Positions 23,462-32,135 of a stretch of 38,813 nt of DNA are shown here, piece after piece. Origin of the DNA: an uncultured Bacilli bacterium (lineage in GTDB: Bacteria; Bacillota_I; Bacilli_A; RF39; UBA660); NCBI GenBank assembly GCA_949280095.1, contig CASDHD010000001.1, positions 1-38,813 of the forward strand. The letters run 5' to 3'. The translations under genes and the position numbers were made by a program. Position 1 is the first letter of the stretch. Each line of letters opens with the position of its first letter. The notes beneath the pieces are model-generated. The model was not told the DNA's origin. It did not search any database and worked only from the letters and a program-made list of their open reading frames with translations.

Positions 23462-24931
23462 ATGAAAATATATAATAGGCATGAAAGATTACCAAGAAAT
23501 TATACGATGATGAGTGATGCTTATGAGTTTACAATGAGTATGGCTTATCTACTTAATAATAAACAAAATGAAGAGGCAGTGTTTGATGTTTTCTTTAGAG
23601 AGGTACCAAATGGTGGAGGGTATGCTGTGATGGCAGGACTTGACCAAATTATTCCTTACATTGAGAATTTAAAATTTAGTGAACAAGATTTAGATTTTTT
23701 TAGAAGAAACCATTATCCAGAAGAATTTATTACTTATTTAAAAAACTTTAAGTTTACAGGAAGTATTTATGCTATTCCTGATGGAACTCCAGTATTTCCA
23801 AACGAACCATTAATTACTGTAAAAGCACCTCTAATTGAAGCACAAATCGTGGAGACAGCTATTTTATCAATAATCAATGGTTCTATGGAACATGCAACAG
23901 GTGCTAGAAAGATTATAGAAGTAACTCCTAAAAATGTTGGTGTAATGGAGTTTGGAGCTAGACGTGCTGCGGGAGTTGAAGATGCGATTAACTCTTCTAT
24001 TTATGGAATTATGGCTGGCTGTGTGGGAACGAGTAATGTAATGGCAGCAGATATGTTAAACATTCCAGCAATGGGAACAATGGCACATAGTTATATTGAG
24101 TCATTTTCTAGTGAGTATGAATCATTCTTAAACTATGCTTTAACTTATCCTAACAATTGTATGTTACTTGTAGATACGATTGATACTTTAAGAAGTGGAG
24201 TACCAAATGCTATTCGTGTCTTTAACTATATGAAAGAAAAAGGGATTAGTACAGAACATATAGGTATTCGTATTGATTCAGGAGATTTAGCTTACCTTTC
24301 TAAAGAAGCAAGAAAGATGTTAGATCAAGCTGGATTTCCAAATGCTAAAATCTGTTTAAGCAATGGTCTTGATGATGAGAAAATTGAGAATTTGATTGTG
24401 CAAGGAGCTTATTTTGATAGTCTAGGTGTTGGAGATAATATTTCTAGACCAAATGGTAGAATGGGTTGTGTGTATAAAGAAGTTGCCTTAAAAATCAATG
24501 GAGTATGGGTACCTAAAATTAAAATAAGCAATACGACTGCTAAGATTATCAATCCAGATTATAAAAAATTATATCGTGCTTATGACAAAGAAACTGGTTT
24601 TGCAGTTGCAGATATTATGACAAGAAGAAATGAAACTATAAAAAAAGAAGATTTAACCATTGTAAATCCTAATGATTTTACTAAACGAAAAACACTCCAA
24701 CATTTTGAGTTAAGAGAATTGCAACAACCAATTTTTATAGATGGACACCTTGTTTACCATGATTCTGAAATTATGGAAAAGCAACAGTATTGTAATGCTG
24801 AAATGCAAACGCTGTATCCAGAAGTAAAAAGAAGAGTTAATCCTCAAGAGTATTATGTAGATGGTACAGAAGATTATGTGAAATTTAGGATGGAAATGAT
24901 TGAAAATACAAGGAAGTTGGTTCGTAAGTAA
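23462..24931 (+). CDS. pncB: Nicotinate phosphoribosyltransferase
   Basis: The enzyme joins nicotinate to PRPP with ATP hydrolysis to form nicotinate mononucleotide (Preiss-Handler pathway, cytoplasm). The 489-residue length is normal for the Bacillota form. Visible family signatures are MMSDAYEFTMSMAYL at the N-terminus, EFGARRAAGVEDAINSS, MGTMAHSYIESF (the His is the likely autophosphorylation residue) and GIRIDSGDLAYLSKEARKML. The C-terminus has the usual extended domain ending RMEMIENTRKLV. The start follows AGGAGGAGAAG. It stands between its substrate-producing enzyme and downstream NAD genes, and a PRPP synthetase in the same operon supplies the cosubstrate. Confidence 0.95.
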   Translation: MKIYNRHERLPRNYTMMSDAYEFTMSMAYLLNNKQNEEAVFDVFFREVPNGGGYAVMAGLDQIIPYIENLKFSEQDLDFFRRNHYPEEFITYLKNFKFTGSIYAIPDGTPVFPNEPLITVKAPLIEAQIVETAILSIINGSMEHATGARKIIEVTPKNVGVMEFGARRAAGVEDAINSSIYGIMAGCVGTSNVMAADMLNIPAMGTMAHSYIESFSSEYESFLNYALTYPNNCMLLVDTIDTLRSGVPNAIRVFNYMKEKGISTEHIGIRIDSGDLAYLSKEARKMLDQAGFPNAKICLSNGLDDEKIENLIVQGAYFDSLGVGDNISRPNGRMGCVYKEVALKINGVWVPKIKISNTTAKIINPDYKKLYRAYDKETGFAVADIMTRRNETIKKEDLTIVNPNDFTKRKTLQHFELRELQQPIFIDGHLVYHDSEIMEKQQYCNAEMQTLYPEVKRRVNPQEYYVDGTEDYVKFRMEMIENTRKLVRK

Positions 24932-24932
24932 G

Positions 24933-25532
24933 ATGGAAAAGTTAGATGAAATTTGGAAGTTTTTTGAAGAGTTAAAAACTATTCATATAGAAAGGCAAAG
25001 AAATGGTTTGGTAAAACGCAAAACTTTTTTACAAATGGAAAGATATAAATGTTTATTAAATAATGGCAAAACAATGATTAGGGAAAAAGTTTTAAAAGAT
25101 TATAAAGATGGAAATGCAGCCATCATTCTTCCTATTACGGAAGATGGACACTACCTTTTAGCAATTGAACCAAGAGTCTTTACTAAAAAAACTGTAGATA
25201 TTGGCTTTCCAGCAGGATATATAGAAAACGGAGAAAGTCCAAGTGATGCAGCTATACGTGAATTAGAAGAAGAAACAGGATATACGCCAGAACACTTAGA
25301 ATGTATTGGTTCTTATTATCAAGATCAGGGATGTTCTGCTGCTTACAATTATTATTATATTGCAAGAAATTGCAAAAAAGTAAGCGAACAGCGCTTAGAT
25401 AAAGATGAGTTTATTAAATATGTGTTGGTAACAGAAGAAGAACTAGATGAAATAGTTCGTCGTGATTGGATGAAAGGTCTCAATTCGGCATATGTGCTTG
25501 AAAGAGCAAAAAATTTAAAAGAAAAGAGGTAA
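24933..25532 (+). CDS. Nudix hydrolase, probable ADP-ribose pyrophosphatase
   Basis: The 199-residue protein begins at the ATG at 24933, one base after the pncB stop; an earlier in-frame start inside pncB is less likely. The complete Nudix box lies at 95-117 (GYIENGESPSDAAIRELEEE, then TGY). FPAGYIENGE and GSYYQDQGCSAAYNYYYIAR agree with the ADP-ribose pyrophosphatase group, which cleaves ADP-ribose to AMP and ribose 5-phosphate. In an NAD operon it would clear or recycle ADP-ribose, the ligand of many NrtR regulators, and feed ribose 5-phosphate to the PRPP synthetase two genes downstream. The substrate is inferred from box and context, not proven. Confidence 0.82.
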   Translation: MEKLDEIWKFFEELKTIHIERQRNGLVKRKTFLQMERYKCLLNNGKTMIREKVLKDYKDGNAAIILPITEDGHYLLAIEPRVFTKKTVDIGFPAGYIENGESPSDAAIRELEEETGYTPEHLECIGSYYQDQGCSAAYNYYYIARNCKKVSEQRLDKDEFIKYVLVTEEELDEIVRRDWMKGLNSAYVLERAKNLKEKR

Positions 25533-25536
25533 AGAA

Positions 25537-27459
25537 ATGGATTGTTTTGGATTTGTGAAAGTAGGGGCTAGTGTTCCTGAACTTAAGGTAGGAGATGTTA
25601 AATTTAATACTGAAGAAATAAAAATACAAATAAAAAAGGCCATCGAAAAAAATATAGGAGTTTTGGTATTTCCTGAACTTTGTTTAACAGGTTATACTTG
25701 TGCAGATTTATTTCATCAAGATTTGTTATTGCAAAAATCGAAAGATGCTTTAGAGGATTTACTTGCCTTTTCAAAGGGTAAAAAAATTGTTTTTATTGTA
25801 GGGGCTCCTATCTTTTTGGATAACGCTCTTTTCAATACTGCAGTGGTGATTCAAAATGGAAAACTATTAGGGATTGTTCCAAAAACGTACATTCCAAATT
25901 ATAATGAATTTTATGAGAAACGTTGGTTTACAAGTGGTGAATCTATCATTTCGAAAGAAATGAAGTTATGTCATCAAATGGTTCCTATTGGTACAGATTT
26001 GTTGTTTTCTTGTGAAAATGTAGATGGATTCACTTTTGGAATTGAAATTTGTGAAGATGTATGGAGTGTAAACCCTAAAAGTAACGATTTAAGTACTGCG
26101 GGAGCTACTGTTATTTTTAATCTATCTGCAAGTAATGAAACAATAGGGAAATATGAATATCGAAAAAACTTAATCAAGATGCAATCTGCTAAAACAATGA
26201 CAGGTTATGTATATGCTTCATCAGGCGTGAATGAAAGTACGACAGATTTATTATTTTCTGGGGCAAGTATGATTTATGAAAATGGTACACTCTTGTGTGA
26301 AAATAAACGTTTTGATTTTACTAGCAACCTTATTTGTACGGATATTGATGTTCAAAAACTTAACCATGATCGAATGAAGAATACAAGTTTTCAAATGAAC
26401 GAAGTGAAAGAATATCGTAATATTGAGTTTAAAGTAGAGAAAAATCCTGTACTTGATAGACTTTATGTGAAAACACCTTTTGTTCCAAGTAATAGTATCA
26501 AAAGAAAAGAAAGATGTGAAGAAATCATTCATATTCAAAGTTGTGCTCTTGCCAAAAGATTAAAGCACACGAATATCAAAAAATGTGTTCTTGGAATTTC
26601 TGGTGGACTTGATTCAACTCTAGCATTTTTGATTATTGTAGAAGCTTATAAAAAACTTGGAATTGATAATGAAAATATTATTGCAGTGACGATGCCAGGA
26701 TTTGGAACAACGAATCGTACTTACCAAAATGCTATTGCTTTAGTAAAAAAATACAAAGCTACTTTAAGAGAAGTAGATATTAAATCTTCTTGTTTACAAC
26801 ATTATCAAGATATTGGTCATGATATCGATAACCATGATATAACTTATGAAAATGGGCAAGCAAGAGAACGTACGCAAATTTTAATGGATATTGCCAATCA
26901 AGTAAATGGGCTTGTAATTGGAACAGGAGATTTATCTGAACTTGCTCTTGGTTGGTGTACTTATAATGGGGACCATATGAGTATGTATGCAGTAAATACG
27001 AGTATTCCCAAAACGCTTGTAAAATACTTAGTAGAATTTTTAGCAGAAAATGAAAGTCCAGCTAGAGAAATACTACTTGATATTTTAGATACACCTATAT
27101 CTCCTGAACTTTTACCTCCTAGTAAAGAGGGAATGATAAAGCAAATCACAGAAGATAATGTAGGTCCTTATGTATTACATGATTTTTATTTATATCATTT
27201 CTTACGAAACGGTGCTTCACCTAAGAAAATACTTGAACTAGCACATCTTACTTTTCAAGACGATTTTACTAAAGAAGAAATTTTAAAATGGTTAAAAGTA
27301 TTTTTAAGACGTTTTTTTACACAACAGTTTAAAAGAAGTTGTATGCCTGATGGAGTGAAAGTAGGAAGCATTAGTTTATCACCAAGAGGAGACCTTAGAA
27401 TGCCAAGTGATGCATCTTACAATATTTGGTTAGAAGAATTAGAAAGTGAGGAAGAATGA
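25537..27459 (+). CDS. nadE: Glutamine-dependent NAD+ synthetase
   Basis: It amidates nicotinate adenine dinucleotide to NAD with glutamine as ammonia donor. The 640-residue protein is a fusion of an N-terminal nitrilase-like glutaminase and a C-terminal synthetase. The glutaminase triad is visible: E47 (VFPELCLTGYTC), K116 (VPKTYIPNYNEFYEKRWF) and C172 (GIEICEDVW). The synthetase P-loop SGGLDST starts at 355, and GTGDLSELALGWCTYNGDHM is the substrate-binding region. The length fits the large bacterial form. The next gene starts within its stop codon (ATGA), so translation is coupled. The enzyme completes the Preiss-Handler route encoded in this operon. Confidence 0.96.
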   Translation: MDCFGFVKVGASVPELKVGDVKFNTEEIKIQIKKAIEKNIGVLVFPELCLTGYTCADLFHQDLLLQKSKDALEDLLAFSKGKKIVFIVGAPIFLDNALFNTAVVIQNGKLLGIVPKTYIPNYNEFYEKRWFTSGESIISKEMKLCHQMVPIGTDLLFSCENVDGFTFGIEICEDVWSVNPKSNDLSTAGATVIFNLSASNETIGKYEYRKNLIKMQSAKTMTGYVYASSGVNESTTDLLFSGASMIYENGTLLCENKRFDFTSNLICTDIDVQKLNHDRMKNTSFQMNEVKEYRNIEFKVEKNPVLDRLYVKTPFVPSNSIKRKERCEEIIHIQSCALAKRLKHTNIKKCVLGISGGLDSTLAFLIIVEAYKKLGIDNENIIAVTMPGFGTTNRTYQNAIALVKKYKATLREVDIKSSCLQHYQDIGHDIDNHDITYENGQARERTQILMDIANQVNGLVIGTGDLSELALGWCTYNGDHMSMYAVNTSIPKTLVKYLVEFLAENESPAREILLDILDTPISPELLPPSKEGMIKQITEDNVGPYVLHDFYLYHFLRNGASPKKILELAHLTFQDDFTKEEILKWLKVFLRRFFTQQFKRSCMPDGVKVGSISLSPRGDLRMPSDASYNIWLEELESEEE

Positions 27460-28532
27460 TGAATGAGTTAAAATTAATCGTTTTGGATAATATAGAAGGT
27501 TTAGGTAGAAAGGTGGATGAACATTTACAAAAGGAAACAGGTTGTACAGAGTCCTTTTTACTTCCTATTACAAAAGATCGCTTTAGTAACGGAGAAGGAA
27601 AGATTAAAATTAATGCATCTGTACGAGATAAAGATATTTATATTTTAAGTGATGTTGGAAACTATAACATTACGTATCTTATGCATGGATATACTCATCA
27701 TTATTCACCTGATGAACACTTTCAAGATATTAAAAGAGTGATTTCGGCTCTTTCTGGATATGCTGCGAAAATCACTTTAGTTATGCCTTTGCTTTATGAG
27801 TCACGTCAACATAAAAGAAAAGGAAGAGAGTCTTTAGATTGTGCGATTGCCCTAAAAGAACTTGAATCCCTTGGTGTAGATCATATCGTTACTTTCGATG
27901 CGCATGATCCAAACGTTTCTAATGCTATTCCGAATCTTCCTTTTGAAAATTTCTTTGTGGCCCATGATATTTTAAATCAAATTGTAAAAAAAGAAAATAT
28001 TAGTAATTTACTTGTTATTAGTCCCGATATGGGTGCTATGGAGCGTGCTAGATATTATGCTGAAATTTTAAATAGCGATGTAGGTGTTTTTTATAAAAGA
28101 AGAGATTTGAGTAAAGTGATTGATGGCAAAAATCCAATTGTAGAGCATGTTTATTTAGGAGCTCCTGTTGTTGGAAAAGATGTTATTGTTGTTGATGACA
28201 TGATTGCGACAGGTTCTTCCATGATTGAAGTAGCAGAATATTTAAAAAGCCATGGGGCTGGAAAAGTGTATTTGGTTTCTACGTTTGCTCTTTTAACAGA
28301 AGGTCCTTCTATTTTTATAGAAAGCTATCAAAAGGGTTTATTTGATAAGCTTTATTCTACTAATCTTTCTTATGTTTCTGATATTATCAAAAATTTGGAG
28401 TGGTATGAAGAAGTAGATTGTTCAAAAAGACTTTCTCGTATTATTGAAAAATTACACAATAAAGAATCTTTAAAAACCATTTATGATGATGTTAAAGAGG
28501 TATTACATAATGTAGAGAGGAAAAAAGTATGA
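27456..28532 (+). CDS. prs: Ribose-phosphate pyrophosphokinase (PRPP synthetase), divergent paralogue
   Basis: The enzyme makes PRPP from ribose 5-phosphate and ATP. The 358-residue product has the two-lobe family layout: an N-lobe with PLLYESRQHKRKGRESL (the ATP/ribose-binding loop), FDAHDPNVSNAIP, then the PRPP motif VIVVDDMIATGSSMIEVAEY in the C-lobe. The N-terminal segment (ITKDRFSNGEGKIKINASVR) is more divergent than in housekeeping Prs proteins, and the protein is about 40 residues longer. It may therefore be a second copy dedicated to NAD synthesis. The position between nadE and nadD, with 4-bp overlaps on both sides, supports that role. A separate housekeeping prs would be expected elsewhere in the genome. 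Confidence 0.9.
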   Translation: MMNELKLIVLDNIEGLGRKVDEHLQKETGCTESFLLPITKDRFSNGEGKIKINASVRDKDIYILSDVGNYNITYLMHGYTHHYSPDEHFQDIKRVISALSGYAAKITLVMPLLYESRQHKRKGRESLDCAIALKELESLGVDHIVTFDAHDPNVSNAIPNLPFENFFVAHDILNQIVKKENISNLLVISPDMGAMERARYYAEILNSDVGVFYKRRDLSKVIDGKNPIVEHVYLGAPVVGKDVIVVDDMIATGSSMIEVAEYLKSHGAGKVYLVSTFALLTEGPSIFIESYQKGLFDKLYSTNLSYVSDIIKNLEWYEEVDCSKRLSRIIEKLHNKESLKTIYDDVKEVLHNVERKKV

Positions 28533-29107
28533 GAATTGGAATATTTGGTGGCTCTTTTAATCCACCGCATAAGTTGCATAAAAAAATTGCTACCTACTTA
28601 CTTGAAAATAACTATGTAGAAAAGGTGATTTTTGTTCCTACGGGAAATCGTTATCCAAAAGAGGCGTTACTGGAAAGTCAATATCGTTATCACATGATTA
28701 AAGAGATGATTAAGGATTCTAAAAATATGGAAGTATCGGATTATGAACTTAAAAATACTCTTACATATACATACCAAACGCTTTCTTATTTTCAAGAAAA
28801 GTTTAAGAATGATAAAATTTTTTTTATAACTGGAGCAGATAATTTAAAAGAAATAAAAACTTGGAAGAATTATCAATATATTTTAGAACATTTTAACTTG
28901 TATGTTTTACCTAGAAAAAAGCAAAATGTAAAGGAAATTTTAAGTCATCTTCCCAATGAGAATATTTTTGCTTTAGATTTTGAAACAGAAGATGTTTCTT
29001 CTACAGATGTACGAAAAGCAATCAAAGAACATTGTGAAGAATATTTAAATTCCGTTTTGGATGAAAATGTTTTAGAATATATAAGGAAAGAAGGGTTGTA
29101 TCAATGA
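28529..29107 (+). CDS. nadD: Nicotinate-nucleotide adenylyltransferase
   Basis: NadD converts nicotinate mononucleotide and ATP to nicotinate adenine dinucleotide. The 192-residue product has the nucleotidyltransferase start IGIFGGSFNPPHKLH (the HxGH-type site reads H-K-L-H, so the Gly is replaced). FITGADNLKEIKTWKN lies in the middle and SSTDVRKAI near residue 155 matches the family's ISSTxIR motif. The length is standard. It overlaps both neighbours by 4 bp. The product feeds directly into NadE, encoded two genes upstream. Confidence 0.95.
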   Translation: MRIGIFGGSFNPPHKLHKKIATYLLENNYVEKVIFVPTGNRYPKEALLESQYRYHMIKEMIKDSKNMEVSDYELKNTLTYTYQTLSYFQEKFKNDKIFFITGADNLKEIKTWKNYQYILEHFNLYVLPRKKQNVKEILSHLPNENIFALDFETEDVSSTDVRKAIKEHCEEYLNSVLDENVLEYIRKEGLYQ

Positions 29108-29577
29108 TGAGAGAGGTTGTAGAAAAATTAGTGCAAAAGGGCATGACAATAAGTACGATGGAGTCTTGTACTGGGGGATATATTGCAAGTGCTATAACGG
29201 ATATAGAAAATGCTAGTAAAGTTCTTTCTTTTAGTGCAGTGACATATTCCAATGATGCCAAAATCAAAATGGGTGTCGATGAGAATGTTATAAAAACCTA
29301 TTCTGTTTATAGTATGAAAACAGCAGATGAAATGAGTAAAAATATTGCTCACTATGCCAATTCTAGTTTGGGTGTAGGAATTACAGGTCAAATAAATCGT
29401 AAGGATGAACAAAATCCTACAAAGGAACAAGATAAGGTTTATATTAGTATTTTTGATGTAGAAAAAAATGTATTTTATCAAGAAATTTTACAAACTGTTT
29501 CAGGAACAAGACAGAAAAATAAAGAACTTATAGGCAGTAAAGTAAAAGAAATGCTTATGCATATTTTATCGCTATAA
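29104..29577 (+). CDS. pncC: NMN deamidase (CinA C-terminal domain)
   Basis: The 157-residue protein is a stand-alone CinA C-terminal domain: MTISTMESCTGGYIASAITD near the N-terminus, VTYSNDAKIKMGV and GVGITGQ. These are the signatures of nicotinamide-nucleotide amidase, which turns NMN into nicotinate mononucleotide. That recycles NMN from NAD-consuming reactions such as DNA ligase and feeds NadD, encoded just upstream with a 4-bp overlap. The N-terminal CinA domain is absent, as in other dedicated PncC enzymes. Of two adjacent ATG codons, the first (29104) is used here. Confidence 0.92.
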   Translation: MMREVVEKLVQKGMTISTMESCTGGYIASAITDIENASKVLSFSAVTYSNDAKIKMGVDENVIKTYSVYSMKTADEMSKNIAHYANSSLGVGITGQINRKDEQNPTKEQDKVYISIFDVEKNVFYQEILQTVSGTRQKNKELIGSKVKEMLMHILSL

Positions 29578-29588
29578 TTTTAAAGACG

Positions 29589-29597
29589 TGTTATAAT
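29589..29597 (+). promoter_or_regulatory. Internal extended -10 promoter before nadK
   Basis: TGT-TATAAT at 29589-29597 would give a leader of under 20 bases to the ATG at 29622. It would let nadK and the regulator be expressed apart from the full operon. No copy of the 21-bp operator is seen here. Confidence 0.6.
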
Positions 29598-29621
29598 CAA
29601 ATTGTAAATAAGAGGTATATA

Positions 29622-30425
29622 ATGGATAGAAAAATCAATCGTATTTGTTTGTTTTCTAATCATAATGAGAAAGCAAAAAGTATTGAAGAGGAAGTGAAAA
29701 GACAACTTGAAGAAAAAGGATTTTCTGTAGTGGACAAAGAATATGATATGGGTCTTGCTATTGGAGGAGATGGTTCTTTTCTTCGTATGGTCAAACAAAC
29801 AGGTTTTTTAAGTCATCTTTATTACGCTGGTATTAATGCTGGTACTCTTGGCTTTTTACAAGAAATTAAAATAGAGGAAATCGCCGATTTTGTTGAAAAA
29901 CTTAAATACAATAAATTTAAAGTAGATGAGGTGAGTATTCAAGAAACGAAAGTGATAGCAAAGAATGATTCTATAACGTATTGTTCCTTGAATGAATTTG
30001 TTGTTAGAGATAAGTATTTAAATACGACAAATTTGAAAGTTTATGTGAATGATGAATTGTTAGAAAGATTTGTTGGGGATGGAATTTTGATTTCTACTTC
30101 AACTGGTTCTACTGCTTATAACTTAAGTTTTGGTGGAAGTATCGTTTATGCAAGTTTACATACATTGCAAATTACCCCTATAGCGCCTCTTAATAATAAA
30201 TCGTATCGAAATTTGTTAAATTCGGTGATTGTTCCAGAAAATGCTAAAATCACTTTGGTGCCTGAAAAGGAAAAAAAGGATTTACTTATAAGTGTTGATG
30301 GGGAAAACGAAGAGTGCAATGAAGTAGAGAAAATTGAAATTACAGTGCGGAATAAGAAGATAAAATGTTTAAGAATGTATGATTACGATTTTACAAAAAT
30401 CATTCAGGAAAAATTTTTAAAGTAA
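29622..30425 (+). CDS. nadK: NAD kinase
   Basis: NAD kinase phosphorylates NAD to NADP in the cytoplasm. The 267-residue protein has the GGDGSFLRM motif with D50 as catalytic Asp, then GINAGTLGFLQEI (NAD-binding), the conserved NEFVVRD and the glycine-rich GDGILISTSTGSTAYNLSFGG. ITPIAPL follows. All are in the expected order. The start follows AAGAGG. An extended -10 promoter lies in the 44-bp gap from pncC, so it may form a sub-operon with the regulator gene 11 bp downstream. Confidence 0.96.
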   Translation: MDRKINRICLFSNHNEKAKSIEEEVKRQLEEKGFSVVDKEYDMGLAIGGDGSFLRMVKQTGFLSHLYYAGINAGTLGFLQEIKIEEIADFVEKLKYNKFKVDEVSIQETKVIAKNDSITYCSLNEFVVRDKYLNTTNLKVYVNDELLERFVGDGILISTSTGSTAYNLSFGGSIVYASLHTLQITPIAPLNNKSYRNLLNSVIVPENAKITLVPEKEKKDLLISVDGENEECNEVEKIEITVRNKKIKCLRMYDYDFTKIIQEKFLK

Positions 30426-30436
30426 GAGGTGTTGAA

Positions 30437-31264
30437 ATGAAAGAATATAAAACTGAAGAAGAATTTTTGCGTGATTATGATCCAACGCAATTTGACCCGT
30501 TTTCTTTAACGAGTGATATTTTAATTTTTAGTGTATCGGATGGTTTACAAGAAAATTATCGAAAGTTAAATAAAAAGTATTTTAGTATTTTGCTTGTTAA
30601 AAGAGATACATATCCTTTTAAAGATAAATGGTGTTTGCCTGGTGGTTTTGTGAGAATTAATGAGGATATTGAAGAGGCAGCAGAAAGAATTTTAAAGGAT
30701 GAAACCAACATAAAAGATATATATTTAGAACAACTTTATACGTATGGAAATCCTAATAGAGACCCTAGAATGCGTGTTATTTCTACATCCTATATGGCTT
30801 TAATTGATAAAAATAGGTTAAAAGTGGATGTGACTAAGAATGCTTCTTGGTTTAATGTGATGCTTTTAGAAGACGAAAAAAGAATAGATGTCACTTTAGA
30901 TAATGGGAATGAACTGATTAAGTTTAAAATCAAGAAAACATTAAAAGAAAAAACGACTGATCGTTATAAATATGAAATTTTAGAAAATGAGAGTCTTGCT
31001 TTTGATCATCCTCTTGTGATTGTGAGTGGGATTTCAAGGCTAAAAAATAAGTTAGAATATACAGATATTGTTTTTAATATGATGCCTACTTATTTTACTT
31101 TAGGAGAATTGCAACAAGTTTATGAAGTGATTTTAGGAAAAAAATTGTTAGATCCTGCTTTCCGACGTATTATCAAAGATAAGGTAGAAAAAACGGAAAA
31201 GATGCAAACGGGTGGAGGACATAGGCCTTCGGCGTTATTCCGATATAAAATGTTTAAAAAGTAA
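30437..31264 (+). CDS. nrtR: NrtR-like Nudix-fold transcriptional regulator of NAD genes
   Basis: The 275-residue protein joins an N-terminal Nudix-like domain (about 25-165) to a C-terminal winged helix (about 195-275; FTLGELQQVYEVILGKKLLD, then PAFRRIIKDKVEKT). This is the architecture of NrtR regulators, which bind ADP-ribose or related NAD metabolites and release DNA. The Nudix box (70-92, GGFVRINEDIEEAAERILKD) lacks the REUxEE core: R84 is kept but one catalytic Glu is Asp and the usual Gly is Asn. It is therefore probably a sensor, not an enzyme. It ends the NAD operon, and its likely operators are the three 21-bp palindromes at 22614-22746. Self-regulation through the operon is expected. 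Confidence 0.88.
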   Translation: MKEYKTEEEFLRDYDPTQFDPFSLTSDILIFSVSDGLQENYRKLNKKYFSILLVKRDTYPFKDKWCLPGGFVRINEDIEEAAERILKDETNIKDIYLEQLYTYGNPNRDPRMRVISTSYMALIDKNRLKVDVTKNASWFNVMLLEDEKRIDVTLDNGNELIKFKIKKTLKEKTTDRYKYEILENESLAFDHPLVIVSGISRLKNKLEYTDIVFNMMPTYFTLGELQQVYEVILGKKLLDPAFRRIIKDKVEKTEKMQTGGGHRPSALFRYKMFKK

Positions 31265-31290
31265 GCCTATTTTTATTTGGCTTTTTAATT
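31263..31290 (+). terminator. Terminator of the NAD operon
   Basis: AAGCC (31263-31267) pairs with GGCTT (31279-31283) and is followed by TTTAATTT. The stem is only 5 bp, so it may be leaky. Confidence 0.5.
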
Positions 31291-31324
31291 TAGTAATTGA
31301 AAAAATGCATTTTGTATACATTTG

Positions 31325-31333
31325 TGTTACAAT
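31325..31333 (+). promoter_or_regulatory. Extended -10 promoter of the DGR locus
   Basis: TGT-TACAAT at 31325-31333, about 20 bases before the first start codon of the avd-like gene. It would also transcribe the template repeat and the reverse transcriptase. Confidence 0.55.
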
Positions 31334-31352
31334 AATTTTATATTTATAGGTT

Positions 31353-31989
31353 GTGGATATTATGCAAGTAAGTAGGAATAGTAATTTGAAAATTCCCAAA
31401 CATATAGAAATTGCGGAAACTGAAATAAATAGTTTAGAAGATAAAATAGCTGTGAGGCAAGGTATTGCGATAGCGAATGATGAAAAAATTCGTAAGGAAT
31501 TTTTAAAAGATGAGATGGACATAGAAGATAAAGAATGGAAAGAAATAGAAAAAATTCCTTCTAATGCTAATGATTTAATTGCTATAACTGTTGTGAAAAA
31601 ATTAGGGGCTTATGTTATTGCAGTAACGGAAAAATCACCTAAAAAATTTCGCGGCTTATGTTATTGCAGTAACGGAAAAATCACCTAAAAAATTTCGCGG
31701 AGTGTTTGTGAATAGAATGCAAAATTATTGTTTGGATACATTAGAACTTTTACTAGAGGCTAATTTTATTCGTATAGACTCTAAAGATAATAAAACAAAA
31801 AGAGAGGAGTTGCAAAAGGAAGCTATTGTAAAATTAAAGCTTCTAGGATATGTTGCTATGGTTTCTCTAAATGCTTCTTGTATTTTGACTAGACAGTATA
31901 AGCAAATATCTATGCAACTTGCAAAAGCAATCAATCTTATCATTGCTTGGAAAAAAAGCGATGATGAAAGGTTTAAAAAAAGAAATTAG
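31353..31989 (+). pseudogene. avd: Avd-like DGR accessory gene, split by a 46-bp tandem duplication
   Basis: Avd proteins are four-helix-bundle partners of DGR reverse transcriptases, needed for cDNA synthesis from the template RNA. Here the first frame (31353-31688, ATG alternative at 31362) carries a charged N-terminal region and the first bundle helix (DLIAITVVKKLGAYVIAVTE, then KSPKKFRG). The second frame (31702-31989) carries the rest: VNRMQNYCLDTLELLLEANF, LQKEAIVKLKLLGYVAMVSL, ILTRQYKQISMQLAKAINLI and a final IAWKKS, like the Avd end. The frames are separated by a 46-bp tandem duplication. Removing one unit restores one frame of about 193 residues. As written, the gene is off unless the array slips. 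The Avd call rests on helix pattern, length and place beside TR and RT. Confidence 0.75.
31607..31700 (+). repeat. Perfect 46-bp tandem duplication inside avd
   Basis: Unit 1 is 31607-31652 and unit 2 is 31653-31698, identical, each starting GGCTTATGTTATTGC; the first two bases of a third unit follow. 46 is not a multiple of three, so the second copy shifts the frame and leads to a stop at 31686-31688. Confidence 0.95.
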
Positions 31990-32060
31990 GATTATAGGTT
32001 GAAAAGCCTTTAATTAAGAAGAAAATTTATATTTTTCGTGTGTGCAAGAGCCCCTGTTTT

Positions 32061-32135
32061 GCGCCCGCGCTGTTAACTAAAATGGAAATAGAAATTGGAA
32101 CAATGTTAATAAACGTACTGGTGGGGCTCGCCCAG
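32061..32135 (+). repeat. DGR template repeat (TR)
   Basis: This 75-bp block lies in the 359-bp gap between avd and the reverse transcriptase and aligns without gaps to 33618-33692 in the target gene. The TR has 24 adenines and 16 of them differ in the VR (11 A to G, 4 A to C, 1 A to T). The only other differences are at its first base and tenth base. The last 18 bases (CTGGTGGGGCTCGCCCAG) are identical and nearly A-free, as expected for the initiation-of-homing end. In the VR frame it is rich in AAT and AAC codons, which give wide amino-acid choice when A is mutated. It also contains a TAA at 32078-32080. Confidence 0.96.

Noticed and set aside
23260..31260. Alternative genetic code with TGA as Trp (as in many Mollicutes)
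   Set aside because: TGG is used for Trp throughout, and TGA works as a stop in the nuclease gene at 6184-6186 and in the target gene at 35489-35491.
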